Of a stretch of DNA of 14,093 nucleotides, positions 1-7,972 are shown one piece after another. Source of the DNA: Deltaproteobacteria bacterium (GTDB taxonomy: Bacteria > Desulfobacterota > UBA8473); the NCBI GenBank assembly GCA_030621455.1, contig JAUXHQ010000015.1, positions 1 to 14,093 of the forward strand, written 5' to 3'. The translations under genes were made by a program, and so were the position numbers. The number at the start of each line of letters is the position of its first letter. Position 1 is the first letter of the stretch. Under the pieces are notes generated by a model that worked only from the letters and a program-made list of their open reading frames with translations, was not told the DNA's origin and made no database searches.

Positions 1-159
1 GCTCAAAAAATAATCCTCGGAATATTAAACATATGCCTGCGGTTATTTTTATCGCATGCCTTGATCTTGAACAAAAATCCTCATTTCTGGATGGACACTG
101 GTTAATTTTTCATCAGCGGAAATTCCACACAGAGGGCTGCCTTAACCCAACACTTTTTC
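1..159. other. Non-coding upstream stretch, no gene seen
   Basis: AT-rich sequence before the first plus-strand operon. I see no convincing reading frame, tRNA or strong hairpin here. It may hold the 3' end of whatever lies left of the window and upstream regulatory sites for the HMG-CoA-synthase-like/thiolase operon, but nothing specific can be supported. Confidence 0.5.
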
Positions 160-188
160 TTGACATTCGTATTTGATTCAGATAGGGT
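160..188 (+). promoter_or_regulatory. Possible sigma70-type promoter for the HMGS-like/thiolase operon
   Basis: A perfect -35 hexamer TTGACA lies at 160-165. Seventeen bases downstream is TAGGGT at 183-188, a weak -10 matching only the T, A and final T of the consensus. The predicted leader to the ATG at 252 is about 55-60 bases. The -35 is convincing; the weak -10 suggests either a different -10 register or an activator-dependent promoter. Confidence 0.4.
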
Positions 189-237
189 CTTTTTTACGGG
201 TGGTTGTCAGGATGATCATTGACTCTAAAAGAAAAAG

Positions 238-245
238 AAGGAGGG
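238..245 (+). promoter_or_regulatory. Ribosome binding site deciding the start at 252
   Basis: AAGGAGGG at 238-245 is a near-perfect Shine-Dalgarno sequence, with GGAGG seven bases before the ATG at 252. It lies inside the longer frame that opens at 219, so the ATG at 219 is unlikely to be used. The protein beginning at 252 also starts in the way expected for this family (a short strand, MIGITSYGAYIP). Confidence 0.85.
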
Positions 246-251
246 ACGAGT

Positions 252-1670
252 ATGATAGGGATTACTTCTTATGGGGCCTACATTCCTATGTACAGGATGA
301 GTCTGCAGACTCTGGCTCAAACCTGGGGAGGCTTTGCAGGAAAAGGAGAAAAAGCTGTGGCCAATTGGGATGAAGACAGTCTTACAATGGCCACGGAATC
401 TTCCGTTGACTGTCTGAACGGTATGGATAGGTCACAAATCGACGGCTTGTATTTTGCGACTACCACTCCGGCTTATAGAGAAAAGCAGAATGCGAGCATA
501 ATTGCCAAAGTGATCGATCTGCGTAGGGACATAACTACGGCGGATTTTACCAATTCCGTGAGGGGTGGAACGAGTGCTCTGAAGGCTGCCATCGATGCGG
601 TTGGCGCTGGTTCGGCAAAAATGTTCCTGGTTGCTGCAGCCGATTGTAGGGTTCCTGCTCCGGACTCCGCATTCGAGACGCTTTTTGGTGATGGGTCAGC
701 GGCCCTTTTGGTTGGAGACTCCGATATTGCTGTGGAGATCGAAGGGAGTGCCAGTATATCCAGCGAATTCCTCGATATATGGAAGCGGGAGGAGGACAGG
801 TTTGTACAGGCATGGGAAGCGCGCTTTATAATTACCCAGGGTTATCTTGCCCACCTTGAGGAGATAATCTCCACACTCTTCAAGAAGTACGATGTTGCCC
901 CGAAAGACTTCAGCAAGTTCGTATTTTATGCCCATGACAAACGAAGACACGGTCAACTTGCAAAGCAGCTGGGTTTTGATCCAAAGACCCAGGTACAAGA
1001 CCCTCTTCTCGGCTCAGTGGGTCATACTGGATCGGCACAGGCTATGATGATGCTGGTGGCGGCCCTTGAAGAGGCCAAACCCGGAGACAGGATACTCTTT
1101 GCCAACTACGGCGATGGGGCGGACGCCTTTATACTAAAAGTAACAGACCAGATAGAAAAGGTGAGGGATAGGCGTGGTATAAAGAAAAACCTTGCATCAA
1201 AGATGGACCTGCCCACCTATGGAAAGTATCTGCATTTCCGCAACCTTATGGAATGGGGGCGACAGCGAGAACCGGAGAACTTTGCGGCTGCTACCATGTC
1301 GTGGCGGGACAGAAATTGGGTCCTCAGTTGTCACGGTCATAAGTGCAGGCAGTGTGGGACCATTCAATTCCCCATGCAGAGAGTATGCACGTGGTGTCAG
1401 GCCAAAGATGATTTCGATGAAGTCAGGTTGTCGGACAGAAAGGGGACACTCTTCACATACAGCATGGACAACCTCGCTACATCTGTGGACAAGCCCACTG
1501 TAATCGCTATCGTTAATATAGAAGGAGGGGGCAGGTTCTCTACCATATTAACTGATCGGGATACTGAAAAGATCAGCACGGACATGCCGGTAGAGTTCAC
1601 CTTTAGAAGGGTCCACGAGGGACAAGGTATTCATAACTATTTCTGGAAGTGCCGCCCGATAAGGGGATAA
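252..1670 (+). CDS. HMG-CoA synthase-like/DUF35 (zinc ribbon + OB fold) fusion protein
   Basis: This 472-residue protein joins two modules. Residues 1 to about 300 resemble HMG-CoA synthase/KAS III thiolase-fold enzymes: GDGSAALLVG at 146-155, a His at 228 in the YAHDKRRHG region, LGSVGHTGSA at 253-262 and NYGDGADAF at 285-293. Residues about 345-470 are a DUF35 module: a zinc ribbon with C365/C368 and C379/C382, followed by an OB-like fold. In archaea, separate HMG-CoA synthase, DUF35 and thiolase proteins form a complex that passes acetoacetyl-CoA along a shared CoA site. Here the first two are fused and the thiolase follows 13 bases downstream, so a similar cytoplasmic complex is likely. 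The odd point is that the family nucleophile in TNACYGGTAAL reads TNSVRGGTSAL here (Ser102 for Cys), and the usual active-site Glu near residue 72 appears to be Thr. It may therefore be non-catalytic or use another chemistry. The physiological substrate is unknown. Fold assignment is confident; function is not. Confidence 0.85.
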   Translation: MIGITSYGAYIPMYRMSLQTLAQTWGGFAGKGEKAVANWDEDSLTMATESSVDCLNGMDRSQIDGLYFATTTPAYREKQNASIIAKVIDLRRDITTADFTNSVRGGTSALKAAIDAVGAGSAKMFLVAAADCRVPAPDSAFETLFGDGSAALLVGDSDIAVEIEGSASISSEFLDIWKREEDRFVQAWEARFIITQGYLAHLEEIISTLFKKYDVAPKDFSKFVFYAHDKRRHGQLAKQLGFDPKTQVQDPLLGSVGHTGSAQAMMMLVAALEEAKPGDRILFANYGDGADAFILKVTDQIEKVRDRRGIKKNLASKMDLPTYGKYLHFRNLMEWGRQREPENFAAATMSWRDRNWVLSCHGHKCRQCGTIQFPMQRVCTWCQAKDDFDEVRLSDRKGTLFTYSMDNLATSVDKPTVIAIVNIEGGGRFSTILTDRDTEKISTDMPVEFTFRRVHEGQGIHNYFWKCRPIRG

Positions 1671-1676
1671 GGAGGT
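1669..1676 (+). promoter_or_regulatory. Ribosome binding site of the thiolase gene
   Basis: A full-length Shine-Dalgarno AAGGAGGT overlaps the stop codon of the upstream gene (TAA at 1668-1670) and stands seven bases before the ATG at 1684. This supports the start choice and suggests tightly matched production of the two partner proteins. Confidence 0.85.
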
Positions 1677-1683
1677 ATATAAA

Positions 1684-2901
1684 ATGGCAGAGAGTTTTAA
1701 GGATAAGGTCGCAATAGTCGGCATGGGTTGTTCCAAGTTCGGAGAAAACTGGGACATGGGAAGCGATGACATGATCGTGGAAGCCACCTATAACGCGTTG
1801 GAGGATGCTGGTATTGAGATGAAGGATATCGACGCAGGATGGGTAGGAACCATCGGTTTTCATGGCACCGGTTCGGCCATGACATCCACGGGTATTACCG
1901 GGGCTGCCATATCGATGCCTTTGAAGCTTCAGTACAAGCCCGTCACACATGTGGAAAATGGATGCGCCACCGGGACAGACGCCCTGAGGAATGCCGCCTT
2001 TGCTGTAGCAGCCAAGGTCTACGACATAGTACTTGTTGTAGGTATTGAAAAACTAAAGGATACTGGTTTTGGTGGGCTCGGTGAGTTGGGTATACCGCCA
2101 CACCCTGTATTTGAGGGTGGTATAACTGCTCCAGGAATGTATGCCCTTGCGGCAACCAGATACTTCAAGAAGTACGGGCTCAGTCCGGAAGAGGGCAAGA
2201 AGATGCTGGCAAAAGTCTCGGTTAAGAGCCATTATAATGCATCCAGAAACCCCAGGGCCCATCTCCGCAATGTCATAACAGAAGATCAGGTATTGAATGC
2301 ACCCGTAATTGCTTGGCCCCTCGGGCTGTTCGATTGCTGCGGTGTGACCGACGGAGCCGGAGCCGCCATTCTGTGCCGTGCAGAAGATGCAAAGCAGTTC
2401 AGAGATGACTATGTGCTTATCAAAGGGTTGGGACTCTCAATCGGTCCAGGGCAGGGTAGTGTAAGGACGGATTATGACTTTACCATATGGGACGAGACCG
2501 TACATGCAGCCAAAGAGGCCTATGCCATGGCAGGGATAAAGGACCCGAGAAAGGAGATTGATTTCGTTGAGTGTCATGACTGTTTTTCCATCTCCGAGAT
2601 CATTGCCGTCGAGTCCTTAGGACTCTGCGAAAGAGGAAAGGCCATAAATGACCTTGAGTCCGGGGCATGGACACAGGAGGGCGAAATACCGGTCAACCTC
2701 AGTGGGGGGTTAAAGGCCTTTGGTCATCCTATCGGCGCCAGCGGTTGCAGAGAAGCTTTTGAGATATACAAGCAACTTCAGGGAAAGGCAGAGGACAAGT
2801 CACGTCAGATAAAGAATGCTCGACTCGGGTTGGTCCATAACCAGGCGGGTCTTCCGGGTAAGTTCATGTGCGCAGTAGGTCTATATGGCCTTCCGGATTA
2901 A
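1684..2901 (+). CDS. Thiolase, SCP2/archaeal type (acyl-CoA acyltransferase)
   Basis: A 405-residue thiolase of the SCP2-like class that pairs with DUF35 proteins. Catalytic positions are visible: the nucleophile C94 in ENGCATGTDAL, H298 in ECHDCFSISE, H348 in FGHPIGASG and C396 in FMCAVGLYG near the C-terminus. The length is usual for the class. Known relatives include archaeal acetoacetyl-CoA thiolase of the thiolase/HMG-CoA synthase/DUF35 complex and BbsB, which with the DUF35 protein BbsA thiolytically cleaves 2-benzoylsuccinyl-CoA in anaerobic toluene breakdown. Family knowledge thus points to reversible Claisen condensation or thiolysis of an acyl-CoA, with the DUF35 part of the upstream fusion as partner. 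The sequence does not reveal the substrate. It is the second gene of the plus-strand operon and its end faces the minus-strand TPR gene, with only 55 bases between them and no clear terminator there. Confidence 0.9.
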   Translation: MAESFKDKVAIVGMGCSKFGENWDMGSDDMIVEATYNALEDAGIEMKDIDAGWVGTIGFHGTGSAMTSTGITGAAISMPLKLQYKPVTHVENGCATGTDALRNAAFAVAAKVYDIVLVVGIEKLKDTGFGGLGELGIPPHPVFEGGITAPGMYALAATRYFKKYGLSPEEGKKMLAKVSVKSHYNASRNPRAHLRNVITEDQVLNAPVIAWPLGLFDCCGVTDGAGAAILCRAEDAKQFRDDYVLIKGLGLSIGPGQGSVRTDYDFTIWDETVHAAKEAYAMAGIKDPRKEIDFVECHDCFSISEIIAVESLGLCERGKAINDLESGAWTQEGEIPVNLSGGLKAFGHPIGASGCREAFEIYKQLQGKAEDKSRQIKNARLGLVHNQAGLPGKFMCAVGLYGLPD

Positions 2902-2956
2902 GTAGAAGTAACTGAAAGTTTGTCCTACAGGTAAAGGGGAGATGGTCTAAAAGGTA

Positions 2957-4705
2957 CTATCCGATGATTTCATTCAGGTGTTTTATGGCAAAACCGATTG
3001 TGGGATCAAGACTCAGTGCCTTCTTGAACATGGGGATAGCCTTTTCCGTCTCCCCCTTTTCCTTGAGGTTCACACCTATATTGGCATAGTCGATGGCAGA
3101 TTTAGGATCTATCTCCACGGCTCTTACGAAGCATTGAATGGCCTTATCATGTTCTTTGAGCTTGAAATAGCAATAACCCATCAAGTTATGGATATCGTTT
3201 CTCCCTTCCTCAGCTTTTCCGGCCTCTTCCAGTTCTGAAATCGCATCTCCATATCTCTCCATTTCTTTGTAGCATAGCCCTAGGTGGAAGTATATACTGC
3301 CCAAGTCTTCCTCCTGAGGCTTCGACACGAGGGCTTTTTTGAGATAATCCAAAGCGGTTTCGAGTTTCCGCATCCCCAGATGACAGATCCCCTTATAATA
3401 ATAGACAGGGGCCTTATCCACAGGGAATTCCTCTGCATGGATCATCATGGTGAGCCCGTCCTCGTACTCCTCAATATTTATATGACTCAGCCCCATGTAA
3501 AAATATACGTCGCCCAAGGAGAGTTCATCAGATTCGAGTTCCAGGGCATCATGAAACCTGTCGATGGCCTCTATATAATCCCTGAGTCCGAATTCACAAA
3601 GTCCTCTATAATAGCAGATCATAGCGGAGGACGGGACCTGCTTTTCCGCATCATTGAGGGCAGCCATGGCCTTTTCCATTTCGTTCCGTCGAAGGTGACA
3701 TAATGCCTTGGAAAGGAGGACTGTACCCATACCCTCAAGACCGCCTTTCCTTCCCAAGATCTGATCGAACTGTTCCAGCGCCCTCCCATAGTCCTCTCGT
3801 CTGACCAGTTCCATGCCAAGACGAAGGGAGATACCGTCTCCATCTTCTTCCCGGTCGTTTATTTTGAGGGTGTCTTTCATGAGAGCCAAAGATTCCACAC
3901 TGCAGACCAGACAATCGCTTAGTTCATGTCCAACGACCTCTATTGTCCTCAATAGTTCTGCGGGACTTTGTGCGTAGTAAAGGTTCGAAACGGGACGGTT
4001 TGGGGAGAGTGTCTTGAAGCAGTTATATATGTTCCCGTCTTTTTCGCTCAATACAAGGGCACGACATGCTGGAATTGGAAGCGGACCTTCCACCGGAGCA
4101 TTTGCCCATGTCATAAGATCATCAAATACAGAGTGGACCCCCAGGGTATTCACGACCCTCTCCATCCACTCCCCTTTTGAGAGCTCCAGATAGATCCTTT
4201 CCTTATCGCTCTTCATAATACCCTTGAAACCGACGGCGGAGCCCCCTTCCGGTATATAGATACTGGGGATCATTAGCCTGTCTCTAAGGAAGTCCAAAGG
4301 CCGATCAAGACGTTCCGGGGTATCCTCCTGCCCTACTAAGAGGACCGGTAATATCATGATACGGGACACACTCTGGTGGAGGTATCCTTCACTGTTAAAA
4401 GGACCGATTACACGGAGAAAACTGTTGTACGTATCCTCCATGAAATCTGCAGGTGGCAATGGGTGGACAGGATGGATGTTTATCCTGTAAAAGGAGTACC
4501 TCTGCAAAAACAGGACGACTTGCTGTAGAGATTCATTGATCTTATAGAAATCTTTGGTGATATCTTCTGACAGGAGATAAATGTCTGAAGAGATATCAAG
4601 ACATGGGAAGAGAAGAGCAAATCGCTCCCGGAACTCTTGATGAGACGGGTTTTCAATGCCTCCGTTCAGGAGAACATATTCTCTTTTAATAGAGATGTCT
4701 GACAT
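2957..4705 (-). CDS. TPR-repeat protein with a SPASM-like cysteine motif
   Basis: A 582-residue protein. From about residue 295 to the end it is built of TPR-type helical repeats; clear units include the segments around 362-395, 400-428, 434-465, 470-500, 505-535 and 538-571, with repeated Y-x-x-x-G and A-I-x-x-F patterns and the typical ALSLDP ending. TPR arrays bind protein partners. The N-terminal 290 residues are unfamiliar. Within them C214, C229, C265 and C268 are spaced, with the phrase DGNIYNC, much like a SPASM/twitch iron-sulfur cluster region of radical SAM maturases, but no CxxxCxxC radical SAM motif is present. No signal peptide or membrane segment is apparent. The start has an upstream GGATGG about 10 bases away. 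The gene follows the radical SAM gene by 21 bases and is probably co-transcribed, so it may be that enzyme's partner or substrate-presenting protein. The specific function is unknown. Confidence 0.8.
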   Translation of the reverse strand: MSDISIKREYVLLNGGIENPSHQEFRERFALLFPCLDISSDIYLLSEDITKDFYKINESLQQVVLFLQRYSFYRINIHPVHPLPPADFMEDTYNSFLRVIGPFNSEGYLHQSVSRIMILPVLLVGQEDTPERLDRPLDFLRDRLMIPSIYIPEGGSAVGFKGIMKSDKERIYLELSKGEWMERVVNTLGVHSVFDDLMTWANAPVEGPLPIPACRALVLSEKDGNIYNCFKTLSPNRPVSNLYYAQSPAELLRTIEVVGHELSDCLVCSVESLALMKDTLKINDREEDGDGISLRLGMELVRREDYGRALEQFDQILGRKGGLEGMGTVLLSKALCHLRRNEMEKAMAALNDAEKQVPSSAMICYYRGLCEFGLRDYIEAIDRFHDALELESDELSLGDVYFYMGLSHINIEEYEDGLTMMIHAEEFPVDKAPVYYYKGICHLGMRKLETALDYLKKALVSKPQEEDLGSIYFHLGLCYKEMERYGDAISELEEAGKAEEGRNDIHNLMGYCYFKLKEHDKAIQCFVRAVEIDPKSAIDYANIGVNLKEKGETEKAIPMFKKALSLDPTIGFAIKHLNEIIG

Positions 4706-4726
4706 TAGCTAGTAACCATCCTTAAA

Positions 4727-6013
4727 TCAGGACACCTTTCTCTTTGCACCATCCAGGGATTCCTTCTCCCAGATGGCGCTGATCTTCTTAAGATCATCAT
4801 GAGATAGATGTTCCGTTTCATACTGCTTTCCAATAGATATATATGGAGGACCATCCTTTTCCAGGGGACGAATTCCGAACTTTTCATGAGAATTGCATAT
4901 CTCCGTTCCAAAATACACTTGCATCTGTTGGGAGTTGGAATTTCCTCTGATTTTTACGTGATTATCCTTAAGAAATTGAAGTGTCTTCATAGCATCAGTA
5001 AAGGATTCATTGGGAAGGCCGTACTGGGTAAACAGTTCCACATCTATACCCTGTTTTTGTGTCAAGTCCACTGCCTTTCTCATGTCATCGAGTGAAATCT
5101 TCTTGTCAAGGTTTTCCAGAACACTCTCTGAAGCGGATTCCAGTCCATAGGCAATAAGATAGACACCGGCGGCCTTCATCTTTTTCAGAAGATCCTCACT
5201 AATAAGGTCCGCCCTGGTTTCAAGCCAGATCTTTATCTTCAAATCTTTCCGGAGGATCTCCCCCATCAATCGGTCCACCCTCTCCATATTTATGGAAAAA
5301 CTCGGATCTGCAAACCAGAGTTTCCTTATCCCCTTTTGATAAATCCATTCTATCTCTTCCATCACCCTGTCGATAGAATGAAACCTGACCTTCCGTTTAA
5401 AAGCATTGGGAGTATAGCAAAAGACACAGCCATAGGGACACCCCCTTGAAGTAAAGAGGATTGCCTCTTCAAGATCTGAGAAGTCTATGAGGTCGTTATG
5501 AAGGTATGGGGAAGGATACTCATCCAGGTCTTTGTAAGGTCCAACAAGCGTACCATCATAGAACAATCCATCCTGACATCTGCAGGAATTACCTGGAACT
5601 ATGATATTGTCCATCCGATTCCGTAAGGCCTTTGCGATGTTTAGAAGGGCTATCTCCCCTTCATCTCTACAGATAAAATCGATGCACGTGAGCTGTTCAA
5701 GGGAAGCGGAAGGCATAAAAGTAGCCTGGGGTCCGCCTAAGACTACCTTGATCTCAGGGTCAATTGATTTTATGCAATTCGCAATTCCTAATACAAAGAG
5801 AATATTCCTCTGGTATGTGGAAAATCCAATCAATCGTGGTTTGAAGTCACGGATATAGGAATGGAGGACCTGGAGAGAAAAAGGCGTATTTTCTCCAATA
5901 TTCCATATATTGACATCAAACCCATGACTCCTCAAGAAGGCGCCAATATAAGCGATGGAGATAGGGGTAGCCGGTGGGATGAACGGGTTTATTTCGACCA
6001 ACAGAATATTCAT
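4727..6013 (-). CDS. B12-binding-domain radical SAM protein
   Basis: A 428-residue protein from the ATG at 6013. Residues 1 to about 130 resemble a cobalamin-binding Rossmann domain (MNILLVEINPF start, VVLGGPQATFMP at 90-101). A radical SAM core follows, with C192, C196 and C199 in the motif RGCPYGCVFCY that binds the [4Fe-4S] cluster and SAM, then LWFADPSFS at 232-240 and the YGLESASESVLENLDK stretch at 289-304, all typical of the Elp3/MiaB-like group. A TTG at 6041-6043 would add ten residues, but neither start has a strong ribosome binding site and MNILLVE matches the usual family beginning. Members of this class methylate or rearrange unactivated carbons in natural products, lipids or peptides, but many are uncharacterised. 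The next gene encodes a TPR protein with a SPASM-like cysteine set, a natural partner candidate. Class is confident, substrate unknown. Confidence 0.88.
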   Translation of the reverse strand: MNILLVEINPFIPPATPISIAYIGAFLRSHGFDVNIWNIGENTPFSLQVLHSYIRDFKPRLIGFSTYQRNILFVLGIANCIKSIDPEIKVVLGGPQATFMPSASLEQLTCIDFICRDEGEIALLNIAKALRNRMDNIIVPGNSCRCQDGLFYDGTLVGPYKDLDEYPSPYLHNDLIDFSDLEEAILFTSRGCPYGCVFCYTPNAFKRKVRFHSIDRVMEEIEWIYQKGIRKLWFADPSFSINMERVDRLMGEILRKDLKIKIWLETRADLISEDLLKKMKAAGVYLIAYGLESASESVLENLDKKISLDDMRKAVDLTQKQGIDVELFTQYGLPNESFTDAMKTLQFLKDNHVKIRGNSNSQQMQVYFGTEICNSHEKFGIRPLEKDGPPYISIGKQYETEHLSHDDLKKISAIWEKESLDGAKRKVS

Positions 6014-6185
6014 AACTAAATAACGGGTCCTGTCCTGAAACAACTATCAAGATTTCTCTCAGACACTACCTACCAATTCGACGGATGTAAGTCAACAGTA
6101 AATGTGTACTTCTTGCTATTGGCGTTGCGTTTAAATGTCCTCGATGTCCTGGCACTTATCACTCTTTAAACCTTTACCTTACCTA
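6014..6185. other. Intergenic stretch upstream of the radical SAM gene
   Basis: No gene is visible. On the minus strand TTGACT occurs (complement of 6090-6095), with TAGGTA 17 bases downstream (6067-6072), a weak candidate promoter for the radical SAM/TPR operon that I would not rely on. The stretch ends at the direct repeat flanking the small mobile element. Confidence 0.4.
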
Positions 6186-6193
6186 CACTTTAT
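6186..6193. repeat. Left 8-bp target-site duplication of the MITE
   Basis: CACTTTAT at 6186-6193 abuts the left inverted-repeat end at 6194. It is repeated exactly at 6307-6314 against the right end, as expected for a target-site duplication. Confidence 0.85.
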
Positions 6194-6306
6194 CGACCTG
6201 TGCAGTTACACAAATCCAGCGTCTTGAAGTGTCTCTGATGATCCAGTCAACAGGGTTGTGTTAAGCGCCGCCGGTAAGCGGTAAACTAGCCCAACCGCAC
6301 AGGTCG
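6194..6306. mobile_element. MITE-like element, copy A (113 bp)
   Basis: A short non-coding insertion with terminal inverted repeats CGACCTGTGCAGTT (6194-6207) and AACCGCACAGGTCG (6293-6306), which match at 13 of 14 positions. It is flanked by identical 8-bp direct repeats. It shares most of its length with the element at 10229-10339, including a 42-base block at 6224-6265 with a single difference. Internally TTACACAA (6206-6213) can pair with TTGTGTTAA (6256-6264), and CCGC can pair with GCGG near the right end, so single strands could fold into a branched structure. It encodes no protein and would need a transposase in trans. Transcripts of the upstream GTPase pair run into it. Confidence 0.85.
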
Positions 6307-6314
6307 CACTTTAT
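6307..6314. repeat. Right 8-bp target-site duplication, overlapping a stop codon
   Basis: CACTTTAT at 6307-6314 repeats 6186-6193. The stop codon of the downstream-strand GTPase gene (complement of 6311-6313) lies within it, so the insertion hit the stop codon and the duplication preserved it. Confidence 0.85.
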
Positions 6315-7972
6315 TCCATACGCCCTGCACCATCTCCCTTCAGTATCTTAAATTCATTGTCAATTCTTTGCGACCACTTTCTCATAAGGGAAAACTCCTC
6401 AATGAGCTGTTCCATAAGGCCGGCGGCCATACCTTCCCCTATTGTTGTCTTTATTTTATTCACCAGGGTTGTCAGATGTTTGAGTTTCATGCTTGAAAGG
6501 TGAATAGAGATGACGCCTTCTATAAGGATAAGACTTGCAAATGCTACTGCCCCTTCTCCCTGAAATAGCCTGAGAGGGAGGTTAAAAAGATCGTGAATAA
6601 TCTTCAAAGGGTCCAAAAACTCCGACAACTCAGAGATTTGGTGAGCACCAAACATGTGAAAGAAAAAGAATATAACAGGCACACCTAAGTACAGCCATTG
6701 GCGCATGATGAAAAACCGTGTCCCCCATTGTCCCAGATGGGAAAGCTCTGTCAGGATATCCAGAGATTGACGATTTTTACGGATAAACCCCTCAAGTCTT
6801 TCTGACAGGGAAAGGGTTGGAACATCGCCGGTAAGACCGACTATAGTGCTGTTCAGACGATTATCCAACGCCTTGATATATTCAGGGAGGGAACCCATCT
6901 CTTTTGACACATGCATTCTTTTGGCAGAAGGCATGAATCTTCTGAGAAGATTGTTGGCCAGCCTGACGGGCCAGAGATATGTATCCCGGTCTTCCAGCAC
7001 ATTGAAGAGTCGATCTTCCAGATTCGTGTCGATAAGGTCGAGGACTTCATTACTGGCCGTCTCTTTTAAGGCGTCAAGATCCGTTTCCACTTCCTCAAGC
7101 GTCTTTAAAAGTCTCTGTATATCCTGTCCCATACGGAGGTCCTTCAGAATTCCCTGGACCAGGTCGTCGATCTCTTCTTCTATGTTAGCAGCCTTTATGG
7201 CAAGCAGTTCTTTCTCTCTTCTCTCTTTGAAGATAAATGATGCAAACCGATGAAACTCCCGGCTTCCCGGGGAATCGTCTCCTGCAAAAGCCTCTTTGGC
7301 CGAAAGGGCAAATATACGGGGACTGTCGGTGAAGGACTGCTGGAGCATTATGGTAAAGCGACCCATGACCTTGACCAGATCCTCCTCTGACAACTCATCC
7401 CTTTTGTTCAGTACAAAGGAAAAGTTCTTGCTCGATTTTTTTAAGAGCTTCATCAACTCCCACATGGCCCCATCAGCATACTTTTCAGGGGATGTTACCC
7501 AGATTAAAAGATCGAGTTCTACGGTAAAGTCCATAACCATTTGATGGTGGGTTTTGACCAGGCTGTCATAGTCCGGCATATCACAGATAATAATATGCTT
7601 AATCCCGTCTATTTCATGCTCTGCCGGAGGAGCAAGAAATGAGTAGTCATCTCCAAACCCCGGTTCGATTTCCTTGTGACAATATACCACCACCTTGTCC
7701 GTGTAAGGACGTTTGTGAGATGCAACAGATACAACCTGCTCGGCAAGAGCATTGATAATTGAAGACTTTCCTACCCCTGTGCCGCCTAGGAGCCCTATCT
7801 TCAAGGGGGTCTGCCCCGCCGTGACCAGTGTTTCTCGTCCTTTTCCGCACAGAGCGGAGACACGTTCTTTGTCTTTACCAGACAGAAGACTTCCTTCTGT
7901 TGCCAGACCATCAAGCTGATCCAATCGTATCTTGAGATTCACTAAAGCATCCGGAGTTTTAGATATCTTCAT
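6311..7972 (-). CDS. Dynamin-like membrane GTPase, second of a pair
   Basis: A 553-residue protein with a complete GTPase core: G1 GGTGVGKS at 63-70, G3 DMPD at 131-134, G4 NKRD at 189-192 and a possible G5 LSAK at 223-226. Two hydrophobic stretches at about 424-445 and 474-492 look like membrane segments or paddles, and helical regions lie at about 255-330 and 495-545. Together these resemble bacterial dynamin-like proteins and the paired GTPases (for example DynA/DynB type) that remodel or protect membranes. A WVTSPEKYAD stretch at 158-167, between G3 and G4, has a counterpart in the neighbouring GTPase. The start codon overlaps the end of that gene in an ATGA arrangement, so the two are probably translated together and may form a heteromer. 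The stop codon lies in the target-site duplication of the MITE, leaving the reading frame intact. The biological role is unknown. Confidence 0.85.
   Translation of the reverse strand: MKISKTPDALVNLKIRLDQLDGLATEGSLLSGKDKERVSALCGKGRETLVTAGQTPLKIGLLGGTGVGKSSIINALAEQVVSVASHKRPYTDKVVVYCHKEIEPGFGDDYSFLAPPAEHEIDGIKHIIICDMPDYDSLVKTHHQMVMDFTVELDLLIWVTSPEKYADGAMWELMKLLKKSSKNFSFVLNKRDELSEEDLVKVMGRFTIMLQQSFTDSPRIFALSAKEAFAGDDSPGSREFHRFASFIFKERREKELLAIKAANIEEEIDDLVQGILKDLRMGQDIQRLLKTLEEVETDLDALKETASNEVLDLIDTNLEDRLFNVLEDRDTYLWPVRLANNLLRRFMPSAKRMHVSKEMGSLPEYIKALDNRLNSTIVGLTGDVPTLSLSERLEGFIRKNRQSLDILTELSHLGQWGTRFFIMRQWLYLGVPVIFFFFHMFGAHQISELSEFLDPLKIIHDLFNLPLRLFQGEGAVAFASLILIEGVISIHLSSMKLKHLTTLVNKIKTTIGEGMAAGLMEQLIEEFSLMRKWSQRIDNEFKILKGDGAGRME

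Noticed and set aside
219..251. Longer N-terminus for the HMGS-like protein starting at 219
   Set aside because: A near-perfect ribosome binding site at 238-245 is placed for the ATG at 252, and the extra residues are Lys/Glu-rich sequence produced by translating that site.
2902..2956. Bidirectional terminator between the convergent thiolase and TPR genes
   Set aside because: No stem of useful length followed by a T-run could be found in the 55-base gap.
6194..6306. Integron attC site, because GTTAAGC and GCCCAAC core-like heptamers occur in copy A
   Set aside because: The two heptamers are in the wrong order for an attC site, the second is absent from copy B, and the perfect 8-bp flanking duplication points to transposition instead.
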